Origin: an uncultured Clostridium sp.
GTDB lineage: Bacteria > Bacillota > Clostridia > Lachnospirales > Lachnospiraceae
DNA length: 22,509 bases
Reading direction: 5' to 3'
NCBI GenBank assembly: GCA_900541315.1
Contig: UQJF01000039.1
Span: 1-22,509 of the forward strand
The notes under the pieces were generated by a model. It had not been told where the DNA came from. It made no database searches and worked only from the letters and a program-made list of their open reading frames with translations. Shown here piece by piece: positions 1 to 9,160 of the stretch (the stretch's first letter is position 1; each line of letters begins with the position of its first letter). The position numbers and the translations under genes were made by a program.

Positions 1-49
1 ACGAGATGTAGCTCCGTCTCGTGGGCTCGGAGATGTGTATAAGAGACAG
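1..49. other. Sequencing adapter (Nextera i7 side), not genomic
   Basis: The block reads as the P7-side Nextera adapter. ACGAGAT (1-7) is the tail of the P7 primer, GTAGCTCC (8-15) is an 8-base index, GTCTCGTGGGCTCGG (16-30) is the constant read-2 part, and the 19-base Tn5 mosaic end fills 31-49. It is the exact reverse complement of the block at the other end of the window. Genomic sequence starts at position 50. Confidence 0.98.
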
Positions 50-517
50 CTTAAAATCCCCCTGGTATATAACTCTTCCTTCCTCTGTTTTTACATCAGC
101 AGCAATGACTTTATCTGTATTTGTATTATAGATCCTGACTGTAGTCATACCTTCCTTTACAGTTACCAGACCCTTTTCAATGGCAAAAGGACCTACTCCT
201 GAGGAAATATTTCCGCAATTTCCCTTATAGCTCACCACAGGTTTATCAACAGACACCTGGGCAAAAGTATAATCTACATCTGCATATGACCGTTCTGATC
301 TTTTTATGATCGCTACTTTACTGGTAACAGATTGTGAACCGCCTAATCCATCAATCTGTTTCTGATCCGGACTTCCCATTAAACGCAGTAATATCTTATC
401 CCATTCACTATGGTCTTTTGGAAGATCTTCTTCCAGAATATATACACCTTTACTTGTTCCGCCTCTCATAATCGTTACGGGAAGCTTTAAAATATGATTT
501 TCCTTCTCCTGCATCAT
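50..517 (-). CDS. prpF: PrpF-family isomerase, 3'-truncated by contig end
   Basis: The first 156 codons of a PrpF-family protein are present and the rest is lost at the adapter junction. PrpF proteins have a diaminopimelate-epimerase-like fold. The best known member isomerises 2-methylaconitate beside AcnD in the methylcitrate cycle, while relatives act on oxalomesaconate or other aconitate-like acids, so the substrate here is open. Family marks seen: TIMRGGTSKG near residues 15-24, VTSKVAI with Lys67, and GNCGNISSGVGPFA from residue 99 with Cys101. The Lys-Cys spacing (34) fits the conserved Lys73/Cys107 pair of Shewanella PrpF. AAGGAG (523-528) lies 5 bases from the ATG at 517 and 8 from a second ATG at 514, so either may be used. 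The gene is divergent from the LysR-type regulator gene at 721, its likely controller (inference). Confidence 0.88.
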
Positions 518-720
518 TCAATCTCCTTATACCCAGTAATATTAAACAGCTGGCCTTACTGCTATTTCTGGTACCGTACCTTTTGATGATTTCAGCATAT
601 CACACCGCGGCCAGGAATTGAAATTCATTATTTTCATTAAAATTATTCATTTTATCAATAGTTTTTGGTATGATAAGAAAGTAAGAAAACCCAGACAACA
701 CAGAAAGGAACAGACAACAT
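518..720. promoter_or_regulatory. Divergent prpF / lysR control region
   Basis: This 203-base AT-rich gap separates two divergent genes. For lysR (plus) the best promoter is an extended -10, TGGTATGAT, with TATGAT at 669-674 and a weak TTCATT 17 bases upstream. A dyad TGAT-N11-ATCA at 584-602 has the spacing of a LysR-type binding site and lies where a regulator could touch both promoters. No convincing -35/-10 pair was seen for prpF. The promoter and operator are inferred from sequence alone. Confidence 0.4.
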
Positions 721-1629
721 ATGGATTTTAAAGATCTGTCCTATGTAATAGCCATTGCAAAAACACAAAATATTACAAAAGCCGCTGATATGCTTTATGT
801 GACTCAGCCGACTCTTACCAAATTCCTTCAAAATCTTGAACGGGAGATGGGGCAGAAATTATTTAAAAAATTAGGGAACCGCTTTGTTTTAACATATGCC
901 GGAGAGCGTTATGTGGCAAAAGCAACCGAAATATTGAATTTAAAGAAAGAATTAGACCAGGAAATGGGAGATATTATACGACAGAATGCCGGTCTTTTAA
1001 AAATCGCTTTTCCAACTATGCGTGGAACCTATATGCTTCCCTGTACACTTCCTATTTTCCGTAGTCTGTATCCCAATGTACGCCTGGAGATCCGGGAAGC
1101 ACACTCCAGTCTTTTAGAAGGAATGCTTTTAAACGGAGACGCTGACCTTGCATTTTTTAACCTGCCAGTAAAAAGCCCGGATATTGACTATCAGATCATC
1201 AGCCATGAAGAAGTTGTTCTCGTTCTTGGCAATGACCACCCTTTAAAAAATAAAGGTATAAAAAAAGAAGGCTGCAAATACCCCTGGCTTGATCTGGATC
1301 TTTTAGAAAATGAATCTTTTATCCTGCAGCCGCCCGATCAAAGAACCCGGCAGACAGTGGATCAATTATTTAAATCCTGTCATATCTATCCGAAAATATG
1401 CCTTCAGACCAGCAATATTCCCGCTGCTGCGGAGCTTGCCTCCCAGGGATACGGAGCCTGCTTTGTAACAGAAACCCATTTAAAACATATTCCTTTCAAG
1501 AAAAAACCTGTTCTTTTTTCTGTAGGCACCCCAAATACAACTGTAGATTTTGTTGCAGCCTTCAGGAAAGGAAGTTATCTGTCTTATCATGCACAGGAAT
1601 ATATCAAAATTGTCCGGGATTTTACATAA
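721..1629 (+). CDS. LysR-type transcriptional regulator
   Basis: The 302-residue protein has the usual LysR-family length and layout. Residues 1-60 form the winged helix-turn-helix (DLSYVIAIAKTQNITKAADM, then VTQPTLTKFLQNLERE), followed by a linker helix and the periplasmic-binding-like effector domain from about residue 90. The domain opens with LLKIAFPTMRGTYMLP. The family usually binds a small metabolite and controls a divergent gene, here the prpF-like gene, so an organic acid ligand such as a tricarboxylate is plausible but inferred. The ATG at 721 has AAAGGA about a dozen bases upstream, which is a modest ribosome binding site. The gene faces the icd end of the aconitase operon. No terminator of its own was seen between 1630 and 1689, and the hairpin at 1697-1716 lacks a T-run in this direction. 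Confidence 0.9.
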   Translation: MDFKDLSYVIAIAKTQNITKAADMLYVTQPTLTKFLQNLEREMGQKLFKKLGNRFVLTYAGERYVAKATEILNLKKELDQEMGDIIRQNAGLLKIAFPTMRGTYMLPCTLPIFRSLYPNVRLEIREAHSSLLEGMLLNGDADLAFFNLPVKSPDIDYQIISHEEVVLVLGNDHPLKNKGIKKEGCKYPWLDLDLLENESFILQPPDQRTRQTVDQLFKSCHIYPKICLQTSNIPAAAELASQGYGACFVTETHLKHIPFKKKPVLFSVGTPNTTVDFVAAFRKGSYLSYHAQEYIKIVRDFT

Positions 1630-1689
1630 AAAATCTTCACCGGCTCATTTTTTATTCAACTGGCACCATAAATGATCTTTCATGTAAGC

Positions 1690-1717
1690 AAAAAATCCCC
1701 CTGTGTTCGCAGGGGGA
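1690..1717 (-). terminator. Rho-independent terminator of the aconitase-citrate synthase-icd operon
   Basis: A perfect 7-bp GC-rich stem (CCCCCTG at 1697-1703 with CAGGGGG at 1710-1716) has a 6-base loop. Read on the minus strand it is followed by a run of six T (complement of 1690-1695). It lies about 30 bases past the icd stop. On the plus strand no T-run follows, so it serves the minus strand only. Confidence 0.9.
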
Positions 1718-1747
1718 AATTCTAAAAGGGCAACACACCGCTTCTGT

Positions 1748-2746
1748 TTACAGATGTGCAATAATAGCCTTCTCATATTCAATGGTTGTAGCAGTTCCGC
1801 CGATATCTGGTGTAAGAACGCTTCCGTCCTCCAGCACCAGGTCTACTGCCTTGCGGATCTTGGCAGCAACGTCTTTCTTTCCGATATGCTCTAACAGCAT
1901 ACATGCAGACCATAAGAACGCAGTTGGGTTTGCAATTCCCTGTCCTGCAATATCAGGGGCACTGCCGTGAACTGCCTCGAACATGGCGAAATCTTTACCC
2001 AGGTTGCTGGATGGAAGAAGTCCCAGACCTCCGATGAGGCCGCTGACCAGATCAGATAAAACATCGCCATACAGGTTTTCTGTTACGATAATATCAAATT
2101 TTTCAGGATGCATAACCAGCTGCATAGCCACATTGTCTACGATCTTATCATCTGCTTCAATATCCGGATATTCCTTGCTGATATCATAGAAGATATCGCG
2201 GAACATTCCGTCTGCCATTTTCATGATATTTGCCTTATGAACGCAGGTCACTTTCTTACGTTTATGGCTTACTGCATAGTCGAAAGCAGCGCGGATGATA
2301 CGCTCACAGCATTTTCTGGTAATGATCTTAATAGAATGAACCGTATCCTTATCGATCATCTCTTCTACGCCTGCATACAGATCCTCTGTATTTTCGCGGA
2401 AGATAACAATATCTACATTTTCAAATGCAGTCTTTACAGCAGAGTTTGTCTTTGCTGGACGGATATTTGCGTAAAGATCATACTTCTTTCTTAAAGTAAC
2501 ATTTAAAGAACGGAAGCCCTTTCCTAAAGGAGTTGTAATAGGGGACTTTAATAAAATGTGGGTCTTTTCCATAGAAGCATAGCCCTCTTTCGGGATCAGT
2601 TCACCATGCGCTTCGTATTCTGCAGCACCTACATTAAATACCTCATAGTTTAAATCTGCCCCAGCTGCGTCTAAGATCCTTAAAACGCAATCTGTGATCT
2701 CCGGTCCGATTCCATCACCTTTAAATACTGTAATTGTATCTGTCAT
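1748..2746 (-). CDS. icd: Isocitrate dehydrogenase, NAD-type
   Basis: This 332-residue enzyme of the isocitrate/isopropylmalate dehydrogenase family oxidises isocitrate to 2-oxoglutarate and CO2 in the cytoplasm. Substrate motif: RSLNVTLRKKYDLYANIRP (79-97), with the Ser80/Asn82 and arginines typical of NAD-type isocitrate dehydrogenases. Catalytic and metal-binding parts: RENTEDLYAG (117-126), KANIMK (171-176) and YGDVLSDLVS (226-235, Asp228 and Asp232). The cofactor loop HGSAPDIAG (260-268) has Asp265-Ile266 where NADP enzymes such as E. coli Icd have Lys-Tyr, which points to NAD+. It is the last gene of the operon. The citrate synthase stop lies 2 bases upstream, and the ribosome binding site GGAGG is inside the last codons of that gene, so translation is probably coupled. 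Isopropylmalate dehydrogenase is the alternative, made unlikely by the motifs and neighbours. Confidence 0.9.
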   Translation of the reverse strand: MTDTITVFKGDGIGPEITDCVLRILDAAGADLNYEVFNVGAAEYEAHGELIPKEGYASMEKTHILLKSPITTPLGKGFRSLNVTLRKKYDLYANIRPAKTNSAVKTAFENVDIVIFRENTEDLYAGVEEMIDKDTVHSIKIITRKCCERIIRAAFDYAVSHKRKKVTCVHKANIMKMADGMFRDIFYDISKEYPDIEADDKIVDNVAMQLVMHPEKFDIIVTENLYGDVLSDLVSGLIGGLGLLPSSNLGKDFAMFEAVHGSAPDIAGQGIANPTAFLWSACMLLEHIGKKDVAAKIRKAVDLVLEDGSVLTPDIGGTATTIEYEKAIIAHL

Positions 2747-2748
2747 CT

Positions 2749-4089
2749 CTATCTTTCCTCCATTACTGTGTATTCTTTATTATCTCCTACATACTTAGTT
2801 GCAGGACGCATGATTCTTCCATCATAAAGCTTATTTTCAATATTGTGGGCAACCCAGCCAACCAGACGGCTGCACACGAACAATGGTGTATAAAGGTCTC
2901 TTGGGATGCCTAACATTTCATAAGCAAAACCGCTGTAATAATCTACATTAGTAGGAAGGGCAACTCCTTTGCGCTCTTTCATAGTCTCTAAAGCAATACG
3001 TTCAAACCTCTGACGGAAATCAAATTCCGTCATCATTTTCTTTTCCTTTGCTACCTCTAAGCATCGTGCTCTTAACATTTCTGCACGAGGATCGGAAATG
3101 GTATAAACTGCATGGCCAAATCCATACACAAGACCGGAACGGTCATATAACTCACCATCCATCAGCTTGTTTACTGCAGCCTTTATCTTCTTGTCATCTG
3201 CTGCATATCCGCCAGTCTCTTCTAATACTGCATCCATCATTTCAGCAACCTTAATGTTTGCACCGCCGTGCCTTGGTCCCTTCATGGAACCAATGCTTCC
3301 GGAAACTGTAGAATAAATATCAGTACCTGTAGAAGCGATCACTACATTAGTAAATGTAGAGTTGTTGCCGCCGCCATGATCTGCATGAAGGATGAGGATT
3401 GTATCTAACAGTCTTGCCTCTTTATCGGAAAACTTCTGGTCCTTTCTTAAAAGGCTTAAGAAATTTTCTGCAATGGAATAATTCGGGTTTGCATAATGAA
3501 TAAACAGGCTGTCCCTGTTGTAATAATGTACCTTGCTCTGATATGCATAGCAGGCAATAGATGGAAGCTTTGCCATTAAGTTAATACCCTTTACCAGAGT
3601 TTCATACACATCAATGTTGTCCGGGTCATCATCGTAATTATATAAAGTAAGAACTGCATCCTGAAGCTTGTTCATCAGGTTTTTACCCGGCATACGCAGC
3701 AGGTTCATTTCCACGAACTCATCCGGGATTTCATAACAGTCAGTCAGGATATTCCGGAAATGCTCCAGTTCTGCTTTCTTTGGCAGGTAGCCAAAGAGCA
3801 GAAGGAAACAAATTTCCTCATAACCAAAATGACTGTCTTGTTTGCCCTTTACCAGGTCTTCCACATCATAACCTCTATAATACAGCTTTCCTGGAATAGC
3901 CTTGATTCCACCTTCCGGGGTCTCCTCATAACCTACAACATCTGCCACCCGGGTAAGTCCTACTCTTACGCCAGTGCCGTCTTCATTTCGAAGACCTTTT
4001 TTTACATTATATTCTTTATACCACTTATTAGGGATATCTGTATAATTCTGGGATTTTCCATAAAATTGTGCAAGATAACTGTCTTTCAT
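2749..4089 (-). CDS. gltA: Citrate synthase (Si type)
   Basis: The 446-residue protein condenses acetyl-CoA and oxaloacetate to citrate. Catalytic landmarks of Si-type citrate synthase are present: ADHGGGNNST with His238, GPRHGGAN with His274, GFGHAVY with His326, and the NVDYYSGFAYEMLGIP segment with the catalytic Asp383. Arg408 in SRLVGWVAH fits the family's substrate-binding arginine. The first 40 residues are longer than in short bacterial forms. The ATG at 4089 has GAGGAG 8 bases upstream. It lies 53 bases after the aconitase stop and 2 bases before icd, in one minus-strand operon, so it most likely feeds glutamate synthesis. A 2-methylcitrate synthase role is the main alternative because such enzymes look alike, but no prpB or prpD is visible. 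Confidence 0.93.
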   Translation of the reverse strand: MKDSYLAQFYGKSQNYTDIPNKWYKEYNVKKGLRNEDGTGVRVGLTRVADVVGYEETPEGGIKAIPGKLYYRGYDVEDLVKGKQDSHFGYEEICFLLLFGYLPKKAELEHFRNILTDCYEIPDEFVEMNLLRMPGKNLMNKLQDAVLTLYNYDDDPDNIDVYETLVKGINLMAKLPSIACYAYQSKVHYYNRDSLFIHYANPNYSIAENFLSLLRKDQKFSDKEARLLDTILILHADHGGGNNSTFTNVVIASTGTDIYSTVSGSIGSMKGPRHGGANIKVAEMMDAVLEETGGYAADDKKIKAAVNKLMDGELYDRSGLVYGFGHAVYTISDPRAEMLRARCLEVAKEKKMMTEFDFRQRFERIALETMKERKGVALPTNVDYYSGFAYEMLGIPRDLYTPLFVCSRLVGWVAHNIENKLYDGRIMRPATKYVGDNKEYTVMEER

Positions 4090-4142
4090 AATCTGCTCTC
4101 CTCTCCGGCATATTCTTCGTGCTGCTAATCTTCGCCGTCAGC

Positions 4143-6455
4143 TTAATGTCTGTTTCTGTTGTAATTGATCAGGCATCCCGCCTTAACAATGGCTCTTTCT
4201 TCCGGTGTCATATCTGTAATATAAAGATCTAATTCTTTGATCTGGGTCTTTACATCTTTTCCGTTTCCAAGAACATAGGCCTTAATAGAATTTAAATCAC
4301 CGTCCAGTGCTTTTCTCACGCCTGGAACGTAGATATAATCGCCTACTTCAAAATCAGGTTCTGCTTCCATCTGGAATGGCAGCATGCCCCAGTTCATTAC
4401 ATTGGAACGATATCTCTTGGTTGCATATTCTTTACAGATATTTGCAAGTCCGCCGATCACTCTCTGGCAGCTGGCTGCCTGCTCTCTTGCAGAGCCGTCA
4501 CCAGGCTTTACTGCATATACCATGCTTCCTACTTCCGTATCTTTTACAGAAATATTATCATTTCCTGCAATCGTTCTGATAGCTGCAAATACATTTGCAA
4601 GATCCGGTTCTAGTGCCAGTTCTTTTTCTTCGCCATCAGCAACTCTTGCTTTTTCTAACTTATCTACTTCTTTCGTCCGCCCTACATACTCTGGATCTCT
4701 TCTGGATAAAGTAAATTCTGCCAGTCCCAGTGGATTGGAACGGTAGGAAGATGTTTCACCAGACGGGATCAGTTCATCCGTAGTAGTTACCGGATCCATG
4801 ATCTTGGAGCATACCTTTAAGAGGATATTATCTGTTAACGGGCTCATTTCCGGCCAGTCTTTAATATTTGGACCATATACAAGGGATTTCTCCTCTTCTG
4901 CTTTTCCAAATCCCTGGTATACACGGTTCTTATAAGACTTATCATCAAAGTTATATTCCGGAATATCATTCCAGCAGTCTAACTCCCATGCAGAAGTAAG
5001 CTTTCCGCCATTTGCCGCTGTTGCTGCAATAGAACGTGCATCCATTAATGCTACGGCTGCCATCTGTCCGTTTCCTGGCTTGCTTCCTTCACGGTTAGGG
5101 AAGTTTCTGGTGGTATGACGGATACTTAAACCGTTGTTGCAAGGTGTATCTCCTGCACCAAAGCAAGGTCCGCAGAAAGCAGTACGGATGATCGCACCTG
5201 CATCCATAAGATCCGAAATAGCTCCCTTCTTAACCAGGTCTGAGAATACAGGCTGGGAAGAAGGATAAACAGCCAGTGAAAATTCATCACAGCCACAGTT
5301 TTTTCCGCGAAGTGCATGTGCTGCTTCCATCACATTGGTGTAAGTTCCGCCTGCACAGCCTGCGATGATTCCCTGCTGTACCATCAGGTCATTTCCAGCT
5401 ATTTTATCAAGGAGTGTAAAATGCGCTTTTCCTCCGGATACTCTTTCAGCATCCTTTTCTACCATATGAAGGATATCCTTCATATTTGCCTTTAATTCAT
5501 CAATTTCAAAGGCATTGCTTGGATGGAACGGAAGAGCGATCATTGGTTTTACTGTGCTTAAATCTACATAGACACAGCCATCATAGTAAGCTACATCTGC
5601 AGGATCCAGTTTCTTGTAATCTTCTTCTCTGTGATGCTCTGCCAGGTATTTTCTGGTATCCTCATCTGTTCTCCAGATAGATGTTAAACAGGTAGTCTCC
5701 GTTGTCATTACATCTACGCCGTTTCTGTAATCAGTAGTCATAGAAGCAACACCAGGACCAACAAATTCCATTACCTTATTCTTTACATAGCCATTTTTAA
5801 ATACCGCGCGAATGATCGCCAGGGCAATATCCTGAGGGCCGGTACCAGGTTTCGGACATCCGTCTAAGTAAACTGCAATAACTCCCGGATAAGCTACATC
5901 ATATGTATCACGAAGCAGCTGTTTTACCAGTTCTCCGCCGCCTTCACCAATAGCCATGGTTCCTAATGCACCGTATCTGGTGTGGCTGTCAGATCCAAGT
6001 ATCATCTTTCCGCAGCCTGCCATCATTTCTCTCATATACTGATGGATCACTGCGATATGTGGCGGAACGTAGATGCCGCCGTATTTCTTTGCAGCGGAAA
6101 GACCAAACATGTGATCATCTTCATTGATAGTTCCGCCTACTGCACAAAGTGTATTGTGGCAGTTAGTCAGGACATAGGGGATCGGGAACTTTTCCATACC
6201 GGATGCCTTAGCAGTCTGGACAATCCCTACAAATGTAATATCATGGGATGTCATGCTGTCAAAACGGAGCTTTAAATGTTCCATGTTATCAGCTGTATTG
6301 TGGGCACTTAAAATAGAATAAGCAATCGTTCCCTTTTTAGCGGCTTCTTTATCTGCTTTCTTTCCTGTAAGGGATTCTACCTTTGCGCTTTCCTGCTCTG
6401 GGATGATTTCTTTTCCATTTACAAGATAAATCCCACCATCATATAATGATACCAT
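4143..6455 (-). CDS. Aconitase-family hydratase (YbhJ-like), probable aconitate hydratase
   Basis: The 770-residue protein belongs to the aconitase superfamily, in the branch of about 750-770 residues that includes E. coli YbhJ. It should interconvert citrate and isocitrate with a [4Fe-4S] cluster. The three cluster cysteines can be placed: Cys367 in [10 protein letters not shown], and Cys428 and Cys431 in [18 protein letters not shown] (155-160) and the [20 protein letters not shown] stretch (454-473) match active-site loops. The C-terminal swivel domain contains [16 protein letters not shown] (679-694). It is the first gene of the operon with citrate synthase and icd, which strongly supports real aconitase activity. 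AGGAGG lies 6 bases before the ATG and a good promoter lies at 6539-6567. The family is often annotated only as 'hydratase', so the substrate is inferred from context. Confidence 0.88.
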   Translation of the reverse strand: MVSLYDGGIYLVNGKEIIPEQESAKVESLTGKKADKEAAKKGTIAYSILSAHNTADNMEHLKLRFDSMTSHDITFVGIVQTAKASGMEKFPIPYVLTNCHNTLCAVGGTINEDDHMFGLSAAKKYGGIYVPPHIAVIHQYMREMMAGCGKMILGSDSHTRYGALGTMAIGEGGGELVKQLLRDTYDVAYPGVIAVYLDGCPKPGTGPQDIALAIIRAVFKNGYVKNKVMEFVGPGVASMTTDYRNGVDVMTTETTCLTSIWRTDEDTRKYLAEHHREEDYKKLDPADVAYYDGCVYVDLSTVKPMIALPFHPSNAFEIDELKANMKDILHMVEKDAERVSGGKAHFTLLDKIAGNDLMVQQGIIAGCAGGTYTNVMEAAHALRGKNCGCDEFSLAVYPSSQPVFSDLVKKGAISDLMDAGAIIRTAFCGPCFGAGDTPCNNGLSIRHTTRNFPNREGSKPGNGQMAAVALMDARSIAATAANGGKLTSAWELDCWNDIPEYNFDDKSYKNRVYQGFGKAEEEKSLVYGPNIKDWPEMSPLTDNILLKVCSKIMDPVTTTDELIPSGETSSYRSNPLGLAEFTLSRRDPEYVGRTKEVDKLEKARVADGEEKELALEPDLANVFAAIRTIAGNDNISVKDTEVGSMVYAVKPGDGSAREQAASCQRVIGGLANICKEYATKRYRSNVMNWGMLPFQMEAEPDFEVGDYIYVPGVRKALDGDLNSIKAYVLGNGKDVKTQIKELDLYITDMTPEERAIVKAGCLINYNRNRH

Positions 6456-6538
6456 TTTTTACCTCCTGATTTCCGCTCACAAAGGGGCTTTGTCATTCTC
6501 ATCTGCCTTCTTTATGGCTCATTTCGTCGTTGGTTCTT

Positions 6539-6567
6539 ACTATAAACCAATTATTTTGATTTGTCCA
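6539..6567 (-). promoter_or_regulatory. Promoter of the aconitase-citrate synthase-icd operon
   Basis: Read on the minus strand: TGGACA (complement of 6562-6567), a 17-base spacer, then TATAGT (complement of 6539-6544). Both hexamers differ from the sigma-A consensus at one position. Transcription would start near 6532 and leave a leader of about 75 bases before the ATG at 6455. No operator or riboswitch fold was recognised in the leader. Confidence 0.7.
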
Positions 6568-6665
6568 GTCTATATATTGTAATCGTAACAGCTTTTTGAT
6601 TGTGGCGCGAGGTATAAGAAGGGGATTTTTGCTGTTGTATTGTATCGCTTTAATGTGTGATAATT

Positions 6666-6728
6666 AAAAAAATCCCACTTTCTGGTTTCCAAAGGTTCAC
6701 CCTTCAGAAATTCCAGAAAGCGGGATTT
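6666..6728 (-). terminator. Terminator downstream of the EF-G-like gene
   Basis: A 16-bp stem with one mismatch pairs 6670-6685 (AAATCCCACTTTCTGG) with 6713-6728 (CCAGAAAGCGGGATTT) around a 27-base loop. On the minus strand a T-run (complement of 6666-6672) follows at once. It is about 100 bases past the EF-G-like stop and ends that transcript before the aconitase promoter. Confidence 0.7.
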
Positions 6729-6774
6729 CCCATATATTATCTGCTTTTTTCTTTAAACATATCTTTCTTGAATT

Positions 6775-6819
6775 AGTTACAGTTCAGCCATCATATACTG
6801 ATTTTGATGAACTGTAACT
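6775..6819. repeat. Perfect 12-bp inverted repeat just after the EF-G-like stop
   Basis: AGTTACAGTTCA (6775-6786) and TGAACTGTAACT (6808-6819) are perfect inverted copies with a 21-base loop, 4 bases past the stop codon of the EF-G-like gene. No T-run follows in either direction, so it is not a standard terminator. It could protect the mRNA 3' end or be a protein-binding dyad. Confidence 0.6.
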
Positions 6820-6823
6820 TTAA

Positions 6824-8917
6824 TTATTCTTCCTTCGCAGCAGCCCTTGCTTCTACTTCGCGCTTCTGTACATCTCCAGGAGCCTGCTCGTAGCGACTGA
6901 ATTCATAGGAAAAGTCTCCTAAACCACCAGTCATGGAACGAAGATCGGTGTTGTAGCCGAACAGCTCAGACATTGGAACGTCTGCTTCGATGACCTGTTT
7001 ACCATGATGATCGGATTCCATACCTAATACGCGTCCTCTTCTGCGGTTTAAGTCACCCATAATATCGCCGGTAAAGCGGTCAGGAGCAACAACCTTTAAG
7101 GAAGCGATCGGCTCTAAGAGCACTGGATTTGCATCCATGAAGCCCTGCTTAAATGCCAGGATGGTAGCCATCTTAAATGCCATTTCTGAAGAGTCTACCG
7201 GATGGTAGGAACCATCTAACAGAGTAGCTTTTAAGCCAACAACCGGATATCCAGCCAGCGGGCCCTTAAGAACGCATTCCTGCAATCCCTTTTCAACTGC
7301 CGGGAAGTAGTTCTTCGGTACGGAGCCGCCGAACACCTTCTCTTCAAAGATGTATGGTGTCTCTAAATCGCCTGATGGCTCAAATTCCATGATAACATCA
7401 CCGTACTGGCCATGTCCACCGGACTGTTTCTTATGTTTGCCCTGTACTTTAACTTTCTTTCTTAAGGTCTCACGGAAAGCAAATTTAGGCTTTGACAGAA
7501 CTACATCTACTTTGTAGCGGGTCTGCAGCTTGCTGATCACAACATCTAACTGCTGATCGCCAATACCATAAATCAGAGACTGGCGGTTTTCAGGATCATT
7601 TTTAACCTGTAAGGTCAGATCTTCTTCCATCATACGTGCTAATGCGGTGGAAACCTTGTCATCTTCACCCTTATTGGCTGCCTTGTAAGCCATGTATGTA
7701 TATGGTGTGGAGATCTGTGGTTTGTGGTAAACGATCGGTGCTGTACGGACTGCCATGGTATCCCCGGTTCCTGTTACAGTAAGTTTTGCAACTGCGCCGA
7801 TATCACCAGCTTTTAACTCCGGAACTTCAATGACTTCCTTACCGCGCATTATATAAACTTTACCGATCTTCTCTTCTGCATCTTTGTTTACATTGTATAC
7901 AACAGTATCACCTTTTAAGGTACCTGTACAGATCTTCATCAGAGAATATTTTCCAATAAATGGATCTACGATGGTCTTAAATACTCTTGCAGAAAGAGAT
8001 ACATCATCATTATATTTAGCGGTGAAACGCTCACCTGTGGAAACGTCTACACCGATACACTCAAAGTGATTTGGTGCCGGGAAGTATTTATCAATAACCT
8101 GAAGGAGAACCTTAAATCCCTGGCAGTTGATTCCGGAGCCCATCATAACAGGTACAATGTCGCCTTCGATAACATGTGCTCTTAATGCACCGGATATTTC
8201 TTCCTGTGTAAATTCTTCTCCCAGGAAATAACGTTCCATATATTCTTCACTGGTTTCTGCAACTGCCTCAATGAGAGCATCTCTTGCGATGGTTAAGTTC
8301 TTCTGAACATAATCAGGGATCTCACACTCAACATAATCACTGAGATTTGTAAAGCGGCGGCCTGCCATCTTTACTACGTTTACGAAACCTACGAATTTTT
8401 CATTTTCACGGATTGGAAGCTGGAAAGGAGCGATCTTTCTTCCGAACTTTTTCTCCAGCTTTACAACCAGCTCACGATAGCTGGCATGATCATCGTCCAT
8501 ATTGGTAACGAAGATCAGTCTTGGCAGATTGTACTTTTCGCACATCTCCCATGCTCTTTCTGTACCAGGCTCAATACCTGCTTTACAGTTTACAACGATA
8601 ATGGCTGCATCAGCAACGCTGATAGCTTCTTCTACTTCACCTACGAAGTCAAAAAATCCGGGAGTATCCAGTAAGTTGATCTTAACCGGTCCGTTCTCTC
8701 CCTGGTATTCCAGAGGAATCAGTGTGGTGGAAATGGAAAACTGTCTCTTGATCTCTTCTTTGTCGTAATCACTAATGGTATTTCCGTCAGCAACCTTGCC
8801 CATACGCTTGGTAACACCTGTGATCAAAGCCATTGCCTCCGCAACTGTTGTCTTACCTGCGCCTCCATGCCCAAGTAATACAACGTTGCGGATTTGTTCA
8901 GTACCATATACGTTCAT
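6824..8917 (-). CDS. Elongation factor G-like GTPase (EF-G paralog)
   Basis: The 697-residue protein has the full EF-G domain order: GTPase domain I (about 1-280), domain II, then III, IV (with GGHGQYGDVIMEFEP) and V. It belongs to the EF-G-like paralogs common in Clostridia and not to the main translocase, which is usually in the str operon with tufA and ribosomal genes, absent here. The G1 loop is GHGGAGKTT (16-24). G3 is DTPGFFDF (84-91), where canonical EF-G has DTPGHVDF, so the catalytic His is Phe88. G4 is TNMD (138-141) in place of NKMD. The function of this paralog group is not settled; ribosome binding under special conditions is inferred. AGGAGGG precedes the ATG at 8917 and a good promoter is at 8989-9017. 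It stands alone as a single-gene unit. Confidence 0.85.
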   Translation of the reverse strand: MNVYGTEQIRNVVLLGHGGAGKTTVAEAMALITGVTKRMGKVADGNTISDYDKEEIKRQFSISTTLIPLEYQGENGPVKINLLDTPGFFDFVGEVEEAISVADAAIIVVNCKAGIEPGTERAWEMCEKYNLPRLIFVTNMDDDHASYRELVVKLEKKFGRKIAPFQLPIRENEKFVGFVNVVKMAGRRFTNLSDYVECEIPDYVQKNLTIARDALIEAVAETSEEYMERYFLGEEFTQEEISGALRAHVIEGDIVPVMMGSGINCQGFKVLLQVIDKYFPAPNHFECIGVDVSTGERFTAKYNDDVSLSARVFKTIVDPFIGKYSLMKICTGTLKGDTVVYNVNKDAEEKIGKVYIMRGKEVIEVPELKAGDIGAVAKLTVTGTGDTMAVRTAPIVYHKPQISTPYTYMAYKAANKGEDDKVSTALARMMEEDLTLQVKNDPENRQSLIYGIGDQQLDVVISKLQTRYKVDVVLSKPKFAFRETLRKKVKVQGKHKKQSGGHGQYGDVIMEFEPSGDLETPYIFEEKVFGGSVPKNYFPAVEKGLQECVLKGPLAGYPVVGLKATLLDGSYHPVDSSEMAFKMATILAFKQGFMDANPVLLEPIASLKVVAPDRFTGDIMGDLNRRRGRVLGMESDHHGKQVIEADVPMSELFGYNTDLRSMTGGLGDFSYEFSRYEQAPGDVQKREVEARAAAKEE

Positions 8918-8988
8918 AAACTTCCCTCCTGTACACTTTATTTGTACGAAGCAGCTCTGTTTTTCTGCCTCGTCTTTGCCATGTGTAC

Positions 8989-9017
8989 ATTCTACTATAT
9001 TTTTCTGAAATTTTCAA
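8989..9017 (-). promoter_or_regulatory. Promoter of the EF-G-like gene
   Basis: On the minus strand TTGAAA (complement of 9012-9017), a 17-base spacer and TAGAAT (complement of 8989-8994) form a good sigma-A-type promoter. It is about 70 bases upstream of the ATG at 8917. The rest of the 306-base divergent gap to the uvrA-like gene is AT-rich and holds only the opposite promoter. Confidence 0.7.
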
Positions 9018-9160
9018 GTTTTTTGTTAAATTCTACACAACATTTTTCCAAAACATTCCAGATAATTCGATTTATATTACCATGTATCCATGTTTTTTCT
9101 CATTTTTTACTGTCATTTTGCCTTTATATTTCAGCAAAACCCTCGTTCTGCCTGCTCTCC

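Noticed and set aside
1640..1689. Terminator for lysR on the plus strand
   Set aside because: No stem with a following T-run; the nearby hairpin is oriented for icd.
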